Shown here one piece after another: positions 55,348-64,000 of a stretch of 64,000 bases of DNA. Under the pieces are notes generated by a model that saw only the letters and a list, made by a program, of their open reading frames with translations, was not told where the DNA came from and made no database searches. Position 1 is the first letter of the stretch, and every line of letters begins with the position of its first letter. The DNA is from Loripinus fragilis (Eukaryota; Mollusca; Bivalvia; Lucinida; Lucinidae): positions 42,275,994 through 42,339,993 of the forward strand of contig OZ026515.1 of the NCBI GenBank assembly GCA_964019695.1, in the 5' to 3' direction. The translations under genes and the position numbers were made by a program.

Positions 55348-58300
55348 GCTCAAAATCCTTGTAGAGTACTTTTACAAACATTGTAGACCCAGATGAGATG
55401 CCACAGTATTAAAGTCAAGGACAATCCACATAGACATAATCTGTTTTTGTTTATTTGAATTGATGCTTTACATCCCCTGTCTACAATTATTAAGTCATGC
55501 TGGGATGATTTCCTGTCTGTCTGGGTCGAACCAGTATCAAGCAGCAGATAAAGTGTTTTGCTCAAGTACACATTTACACAGTGAGTCTGTTGGCGGCGAG
55601 TCTCCAACTAGCAGCCCTTCTATCCCCAGTCTAACGCTCTCCCATCTGAGCCACTAGCTGTGCTCCACTTTCTAGTACAGATGCTCATTAAGGATGTCAT
55701 TCACTAGCTGAATTTGGAAATAAAACACATGTCCCAAGAAAGACTTTGAGAGCCATATTGAGGGGCCTATTCTGCTGCCCTATTCTTGCCAAAGGTTTGC
55801 TTTTTAGCATTGAACAATTTTGAACACATGCACACCTAGATAGGTTTTCTTCCTCGAATAATGGGCTGCTTCTGCCTGAATGTGACACTGGCTACATTGT
55901 CATAGGACCAGTTTAGCAAAATTTCTGAGCGTAAAAAAGCAATTATTTTCTTACCCAGCAATCTTAACATATGTTTTGGGTGCTCAAAAGAACCGTCTCA
56001 TTGAGATGGTTCTTTTGAGTACCCACAACATGTTTTGATTGAGAAATATGAACAATAATCTTCAGTTACGGACATTTATCTGGAGGCCTGCATTGTACCA
56101 GTAGCAGAAGTGACCATGCACAAAAAACTTTTCAGATGACAAAAGAGGTGGCTCTGACCGGACTTGACACATTGGTTGACTCAATACTGGGTCATGCATC
56201 TCTTCTAACAATTTGTAAGCTCAAAATCCTTGTAGAGTACTTTTACACACATTGTAGACACAGATGAGATGCCACAGTATTTTAAGTCAAGGACAATCCA
56301 CATAGACATAATCTGTTTATTTGTTTGTTTATTTGATTTGATGCATTATGTCGCAGTCAACAATTTTTCAGTCATGTTGGGATGATTTCCGGTCTTCCTG
56401 GGCCAAACCAGTATTAAGATGCATATAATGTGTTTGCTCAAGGACACATTTACACAGTGACTCTGCCGGCGGTGAGTCCTGAATAAGCATCCTTTTGATC
56501 CCCAATCTAACGTTCTACCATCTGTGCCCCTATGCTCCACTTTCTAGTACAGATGTTCCTTTTAGCAGTGCCATTAATTTTACCATTCCCTGACTGAACT
56601 TGGAATCCAAACACATGTCCTGAGTAAGGCTTTGAGAGCCATATTGAGGGGTCTATTCTGCTGCCCTGTTCTCGCCAAAGGTTTGCTTTTCAGAAATTCC
56701 GAAACTGCGTCTCCAGGCCTCCATCCAAGAATTAAAATGACAGACTGACTATACAGCATCAAAAAGGCAAATACAAAGCAGGATTTCTCTCTTGTCATTG
56801 ACAGTAACACCAGTTGAACACTCAGTCTTCTGCACAGTCAAAAGGTTCATCCTAGCATAAATGTTTCTGTCAAAGGCTCTTTTAGTTCTTAGACATAACT
56901 GCACAAATAAGGTATCACTCTGCTACAAGGGACACAAACTATAACATTCAGACAAAAAAGCACAATAAGGTAATGTCAACCTTAAAGACTAGAAAGTCCA
57001 AGAATCTATTGATCTCCATCTTCCTGACTATGTAACTGCCCCAACAAATACCTCACCAAGCTCTCATATATCAAGACTTTCATAAGCCTGCAGCTGAACA
57101 TACATTGAAATCTATATGACTGCCATGTGCATGACCTCCTGGATAAAAATGGCTATCAAGACCAGCAAAGAAGCCCTAGACCGAGTCTTTCAGAGATGCC
57201 AAAGAGCTCTTGTAGGTACAATGGTAAGTCAAACAGAGGCAGATCCTGGCTATCCACCTGGATTAGTGCCATGTCTTGGCAGATTGCCTGATGGTGAAAT
57301 ATTTGCAGCTTTAGTATGGTCAAACAAACTGAGTGTCATTGGCAGCATGGTTTGGCCCACTAAGATCAATGCAGACACAGGCTCCTTGAAGAAAAGTGCA
57401 GAGTGCTACTGCCCACTTTGGATTCTGGATTAACCCTACTTTTATGCCACCATCCAGACCACATCAACTGAAATCGGCATTAAAACGGGGCCCCATTTAG
57501 ATTTCAATGCAGATTTCTAGTTAACTAGTAAGGATTGCCACACAAAATAGGTCAATATCAAAAGCCATCATCGACAATTGCCAACTCCACAGGTCTCTCA
57601 AGAATTGTGTTGTCTGAATTGTTCTTGGTGGAGCAAACCTGAAGCCACAAAGAAGACACTTAAGTTTGTGTGTACATAGCAGCTAACAAATATTTAACCC
57701 TGCAGGTAGTCCAACAAGACAAGGCACTGGTCCAGGTAGGTAGATCCTAAGGTTCTACTCTTATTGGCTCACCATTGTATAGGCAAGAGCCATGTGTCAC
57801 CCTTTGGCAAAACCAGGTGCAGGGTTTTCAGGACAGCCATCGTAGCTGTTTCCCCAAGAAATCTTGCACAAAGCAGGTATACAGACTTCAATGCATGTGC
57901 AGCCACAGCCATATGAGTCTTGGTATAAGTGGGCCTAGATGAGATGCTTGTTCAGCAAGTTGACACAGGCAGGAACATGAAAACCAACAGATTACGAGAC
58001 TTTGCCAGCCTTTAAAGTAGACACAACCTTGTTGAACAGCATGGTCTGTGGATGGTAAAGTTTACATCCCTCATGTCAATGTACTAACTTGTTCTTGCAC
58101 TGTTATCAAAACATGACAGTTTCTTCTGGCAAAGCCATGGCCAGCTGCCACACTATCCTATGGTGAGCCTCATTGACAATGCAGATGTGTTCCATTAGCA
58201 TTTCCTGTCAAAGATGTAGGAAAAAGTTGTGCATGTTTTATTTGCCACAGATACTAAAGCTATTCTATTGTGAAGAAGAGTCATACTGGTCCCCTTTTCT

Positions 58301-58482
58301 GTGTCCAAAGAACAACTCATACATGGTCTTCAGCTGGTCCATAGTAAGCTGTGTAAGAATGTGACAGGTAGTACTGGGCTACATTGTACCAGTAGCAAAG
58401 TGACCACATACATCTGAACATACACAAATATTTTTCAGATGACAAAAGAGGTGGCTCTGACCTGACTTGATATGGCTTTAAC
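55348..58482. repeat. Tandem array unit 7 (3135 bp)
   Basis: It shares with unit 9 a 2-base deletion (TTTCAGAGATGCC for TTTCAAAGAGATGCC), TCAACTGAAATCGG and TCACTCTGCTAC. The deletion shifts the + frame to an alternative 105-codon start at 57116. Confidence 0.92.
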
Positions 58483-61400
58483 GCTCAAAATCCTTGTAGA
58501 GTACTTTTACAAACATTGTAGACCCAGATGAGATGCCACAGTATTAAAGTCAAGGACAATCCACATAGACATAATCTGTTTTTGTTTATTTGAATTGATG
58601 CTTTACATCCCCTGTCTACAATTATTAAGTCATGCTGGGATGATTTCCTGTCTTCCTGGGTCGAACCAGTATCAAGCAGCAGATAAAGTGTCTTGCTCAA
58701 GTACACATTTACACAGGAGTCTGTTGGCGGCGAGTCTCCAACTAGCAGCCCTTCTATCCCAAGTCTAACGCTCTCCCATCTGAGCCACTAGCTGTGCTCC
58801 ACTTTCTAGTACAGATGCTCATTAAGGATGTCATTCACTAGCTGAACTTGGAAATAAAACACATGTCCCAAGAAAGACTTTGAGAGCCATATTGAGGGGC
58901 CTATTCTGCTGCCCTATTCTTGCCAAAGGTTTGCTTTTTAGCATTGAACAATTTTGAACACATGCACACCTAGATAGGTTTTCTTCCTCGAATAATGGGC
59001 TGCTTCTGCCTGAATGTGACACTGGCTACATTGTCATAGGACCAGTTAAGCAAAATTTCTGAGCGTAAAAAAGCAATTATTTTCTTACCCAGCAATCTTA
59101 ACATATGTTTTTGGTGCTCAAAAGAACCGTCTCATTGAGATGGTGCTTTTGAGTACCCACAACATATGTTTTGATTGAGAAATATGAACAATAATCTTCA
59201 GTTACGCATATTTATCTGGAGGCCTGCATTGTACCAGTAGCAGAAGTGACCATGCACAAAAAACTTTTCAGATGACAAAAGAGGTGGCTCTGACCGGACT
59301 TGACACATTGGTTGACTCAATACTGGGTCATGCATCTCTTCTAACAATTTGTAAGCTCAAAATCCTTGTAGAGTACTTTTACACACATTGTAGACACAGA
59401 TGAGATGCCACAGTATTTAAAGTCAAGGACAATCCACATAGACATAATCTGTTTATTTGTTTGTTTATTTGATTTGATGCATTATGTCGCAGTCAACAAT
59501 TTTTCAGTCATATTGGGATGATTTCCGGTCTTACTGGGCCAAACCAGTATTAAGATGCATATAATGTGTTTGCTCAAGGACACATTTACACAGTGACTCT
59601 GCCGGCGGTGCGTCCTGAATAAGCATCCTTTTGATCCCCAATCTAACGTTCTACCATCTGTGCCCCTATGCTCCACTTTCTAGTACAGATGTTCCTTTTA
59701 GCAGTGCCATTAAGATTACCATTCCCTGACTGAACTTGGAATCCAAACACATGTCCTGAGTAAGGCTTTGAGAGCCATATTGAGGGGTCTATTCTGCTGC
59801 CCTGTTCTCGCCAAAGGTTTGCTTTTCAGAAATTCCGAAACTGCATCTCCAGGCCTCCATCCAAGAATTAAAATGACAGACTGACTATACAGCATAAAAA
59901 GGCAAATACAAAGCAGGATTTCTCTCTTGTCATTGACAGTAACACCAGTTGAACACTAAGTCTTCTGCACAGTCAAAAGGTTCATCGTAGCATAAATGTT
60001 TCTGTCAAAGGCTCTTCTAGTTCTTAGACATAACTGCACAAATAAGGTATCACACTGCTACAAGGGACACAAACTATAACATTCAGACAAAAAAGCACAA
60101 AAAGGTAATGTCAACCTTAAAGACTAGAAAGTCCAAGAATCTATTGATCTCCATCTTCCTGACTATGTAACTGCCCCAACAAATACCTCACCAAGCTCTC
60201 ATATATCAAGACTTTCATAAGCCTGCAGCTGAACATACATTGAAATCTATATGACTGCCATGTGCATGACCTCCTGGATAAAAATGGCTATCAAGACCAG
60301 CAAAGAAGCCCTAGACCGAGTCTTTCAAAGAGATGCCAAAGAGCTCTTGTAGGTACAATGGTAAGTCAAACAGAGGCAGATCCTGGCTATCCACCTGGAT
60401 TAGTGCCATGTCTTGGCAGATTGCCTGATGGTTAAATATTTGCAGCTTTAGTATGGTCAAACAAACTGAGTGTCATGGGCAGCATGGTTTGGCCCACTAG
60501 AATCAATGCAGACACAGGCTCCTTGAAGAAAAGTGCGGAGTGCTACTGCCCACTTTGGATTCTGGATTAACCCTACTTTTATGCCACCATCCAGACCACA
60601 TCAACCGAAATCGGCATTAAAACGGGGCCCCATTTAGATTTCAATGCAGATTTCTAGTTAACTAGTAAGAATTGCCACACAAAATAGGTCAATATCAAAA
60701 GCCATCGTCGACAATTGCCAACTCCACAGGTCTCTCAAGAATTGTGTTGTCTGAATTGTTCTTGGTGGAGCAAACCTGAAGCCACAAAGAAGACCCTTAA
60801 GTTTGTGTGTACATAGCAGCTAACAAATATTTAACCCTGCAGGTAGTCCAACAAGACAAGGCACTGGTCCAGGTAGGTAGATCCTAAGGTTCTACTCTGA
60901 TTGGCTCACCATTGTATAGGCAAGAGCCATTTGTCTCCCTTCGGCAAAACCAGGTGCAGGGTTTTCAGGACAGCCTTCGTAGCTGTTTCCCCAAGAAATC
61001 TTGCACAAAGCAGGTATACAGACTTCAATGCATGTGCAGCCACAGCCATATGAGTCTTGGTATAAGTGCGCCTAGATGAGATGCTTGTTCAGCCAGTTGA
61101 CACAGGCAGGAACATGAAAACCAACAGATTACGAGACTTTGCCAGCTTTAAAGTAGACACAACCTTGTTGAACAGCATGGTCTGGATGGTAAAGTTTACA
61201 TCCCTCATGTCAATGTGCTAACTTGTTCTTGCACTGTTATCAAAACATGACAGTTTCTTCTGGCAAAGCCATGGCCAGCTGCCACACTATCCTATGGGGA
61301 GCCTCATTGACAATGCAGATGTGTTCCATTAGCATTTCCTGTCAAAGATGTAGGAAAAAGTTGTGCATGTTTTATTTGCCACAGATACTAAAGCTATTCT

Positions 61401-61616
61401 ATTGTGAAGAAGAGTCATACTGGTCCCCTTTTCTGTGTCCAAAGAACAACTCATACATGGTCTTCAGCTGGTCCATAGTAAGCTGTGTAAGAATGTGACA
61501 GGTAGTACTGTGCTACATTGTACCAGTAGCAAAGTGACCACATACATCTGAACATACACAAATATTTTTCAGATGACAAAAGAGGTGGCTCTGACCTGAC
61601 TTGATATGGCTTTAAC
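58483..61616. repeat. Tandem array unit 8 (3134 bp)
   Basis: It repeats the unit 6 variants 6268 bp downstream. Its + frame is broken by GATGGTTAAATA. Confidence 0.92.
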
Positions 61617-64000
61617 GCTCAAAATCCTTGTAGAGTACTTTTACAAACATTGTAGACCCAGATGAGATGCCACAGTATTAAAGTCAAGGACAATCCACAT
61701 AGACATAATCTGTTTTTGTTTATTTGAATTGATGCTTTACATCCCCTGTCTACAATTATTAAGTCATGCTGGGATGATTTCCTGTCTGTCTGGGTCGAAC
61801 CAGTATCAAGCAGCAGATAAAGTGTTTTGCTCAAGTACACATTTACACAGTGAAACTGTTGGCGGCGAGTCTCCAACTAGCAGCCCTTCTATCCCCAGTC
61901 TAACGCTCTCCCATCTGAGCCACTAGCTGTGCTCCACTTTCTAGTACAGATGCTCATTAAGGATGTCATTCACTAGCTGAACTTGGAAATAAAACACATG
62001 TCCCAAGAAAGACTTTGAGAGCCATATTGAGGGGCCTATTCTGCTGCCCTATTCTTGCCAAAGGTTTGCTTTTTAGCATTGAACAATTTTGAACACATGC
62101 ACACCTAGATAGGTTTTCTTCCTCGAATAATGGGCTGCTTCTGCCTGAATGTGACACTGGCTACACTGTCATAGGACCAGTTTAGCAAAATTTCTGAGCG
62201 TAAAAAAGCAATTATTTTCTTACCCAGCAATCTTAACATATGTTTTGGGTGCTCAAAAGAACCGTCTCATTGAGATGGTGCTTTTGAGTACCCACAACAT
62301 GTTTTGATTGAGAAATATGAACAATAATCTTCAGTTACGCACATTTATCTGGAGGCCTGCATTGTACCAGTAGCAGAAGTGACCATGCACAAAAAACTTT
62401 TCAGATGACAAAAGAGGTGGCTCTGACCGGACTTGACACATTGGTTGACTCAATACTGGGTCATGCATCTCTTCTAACAATTTGTAAGCTCAAAATCCTT
62501 GTAGAGTACTTTTACACACATTGTAGACACAGATGAGATGCCACAGTATTTTAAGTCAAGGACAATCCACATAGACATAATCTGTTTATTTGTTTGTTTA
62601 TTTGATTTGATGCATTATGTCGCAGTCAACAATTTTTCAGTCATGTTGGGATGATTTCCGGTCTTCCTGGGCCAAACCAGTATTAAGATGCATATAATGT
62701 GTTTGCTCAAGGACACATTTACACAGTGACTCTGCCGGCGGTGAGTCCTGAATAAGCATCCTTTTGATCCCCAATCTAACGTTCTACCATCTGTGCCCCT
62801 ATGCTCCACTTTCTAGTACAGATGTTCCTTTTAGCAGTGCCATTAAGATTACCATTCCCTGACTGAACTTGGAATCCAAACACATGTCCTGAGTAAGGCT
62901 TTGAGAGCCATATTGAGGGGTCTATTCTGCTGCCCTGTTCTCGCCAAAGGTTTGCTTTTCAGAAATTCCGAAACTGCGTCTCCAGGCCTCCATCCAAGAA
63001 TTAAAATGACAGACTGACTATACAGCATCAAAAAGGCAAATACAAAGCAGGATTTCTCTCTTGTCATTGACAGTAACACCAGTTGAACACTAAGTCTTCT
63101 GCACAGTCAAAAGGTTCATCCTAGCATAAATGTTTCTGTCAAAGGCTCTTCTAGTTCTTAGACATAACTGCATAAATAAGGTATCACTCTGCTACAAGGG
63201 ACACAAACTATAACATTCAGACAAAAAAGCACAATAAGGTAATGTCAAACTAAAAGACTAGAAAGTCCAAGAATCTATTGATCTCCATCTTCCTGACTAT
63301 GTAACTGCCCCAACAAATACCTCACCAAGCTCTCATATATCAAGACTTTCATAAGCCTGCAGCTGAACATACATTGAAATCTATATGACTGCCATGTGCA
63401 TGACCACCTGGATAAAAATGGCTATCAAGACCAGCAAAGAAGCCCTAGACCGAGTCTTTCAGAGATGCCAAAGAGCTCTTGTAGGTACAATGGTAAGTCA
63501 AACAGAGGCAGATCCTGGCTATCCACCTGGATTAGTGCCATGTCTTGGCAGATTGCCTGATGGTGAAATATTTGCAGCTTTAGTATGGTCAAACAAACTG
63601 AGTGTCATGGGCAGCATGGTTTGGCCCACTAAGATCAATGCAGACACAGGCTCCTTGAAGAAAAGTGCAGAGTGCTACTGCCCACTTTGGATTCTGGATT
63701 AACCCTACTTTTATGCCACCATCCAGACCACATCAACTGAAATCGGCATTAAAACGGGCCCCATTTAGATTTCAATGCAGATTTCTAGTTAACTAGTAAG
63801 GATTGCCACACAAAATAGGTCAATATCAAAAGCCATCATCGACAATTGCCAACTCCACAGGTCTCTCAAGAATTGTGTTGTCTGAATTGTTCTTGGTGGA
63901 GCAAACCTGAAGCCACAAAGAAGACACTTAAGTTTGTGTGTACATAGCAGCTAACAAATATTTAACCCTGAAGGTAGTCCAACAAGACAAGGCACTGGTC
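61617..64000. repeat. Tandem array unit 9 (truncated by window end)
   Basis: It repeats the unit 7 variants 6269 bp downstream and continues past the window, so the array is larger than seen here. Confidence 0.92.
62215..62355. mobile_element. AACATATGTT hairpin MITE within an array unit (example of nine)
   Basis: ACATATGTTTTGGGTGCTCA, AAAGAACCGTCTCATTGAGA and GCTTTTGAGTACCCACAACA form the hairpin. Equivalent copies lie near 36958, 40105, 43235, 46365, 49500, 52800, 55925 and 59065, one per complete unit. Confidence 0.8.

Overview
The window is animal DNA, most likely from a heterodont bivalve mollusc. The base composition is AT-rich, the coding sequence is broken into short exons by long introns, and repeats dominate. 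The inference to bivalves rests on repeat types I associate with bivalve genomes: hairpins with a GCAAACA...AGACCC-GATCAG...TGTTTGC core, TTAA-flanked miniature elements, tRNA-derived SINEs, and families ending in (GTCC)n or GACGGACGGAC runs. The species cannot be named from sequence alone.

Region 1 (1-3592) holds the 3' end of a non-LTR retrotransposon with the FADD reverse-transcriptase motif, a Mutator- or hAT-like non-autonomous DNA element with a 9-bp target duplication, and diverged tandem repeats. Region 2 (3593-14417) is the only confidently recognised host gene: PSMD5 (26S proteasome assembly chaperone S5b), seven coding exons on the + strand with all phases compatible. Exon 1 (about 60 residues) is not seen and probably lies upstream. 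Its introns are packed with miniature inverted-repeat elements, and the intron before exon 11940-12131 carries a decayed copy of that same exon.

Region 3 (14418-32900) is mostly repeats: foldback elements, four tRNA-derived SINEs in one orientation, a nested mariner-type element with perfect 28-bp terminal repeats, and an array of twelve ~140-bp units in which nine carry a perfect GGTCAnnnTGACC palindrome. On the - strand, short exon-like segments with splice signals (28609-28709, 24489-24598, possibly 23952-24070) have compatible phases and suggest an unrecognised gene running towards PSMD5.

Region 4 (about 32921 to the window end) is a large tandem array of a ~3.13-kb unit: a diverged left-edge copy, eight complete units and a truncated ninth that runs off the window. 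Each unit holds two related SINE-containing modules, a hairpin element and a block that reads like decayed coding sequence. One unit has a private SINE insertion with target duplication, and the last four units form a ~6.27-kb dimeric higher-order repeat. The small open frames in the array are broken differently in different units and are not convincing genes.
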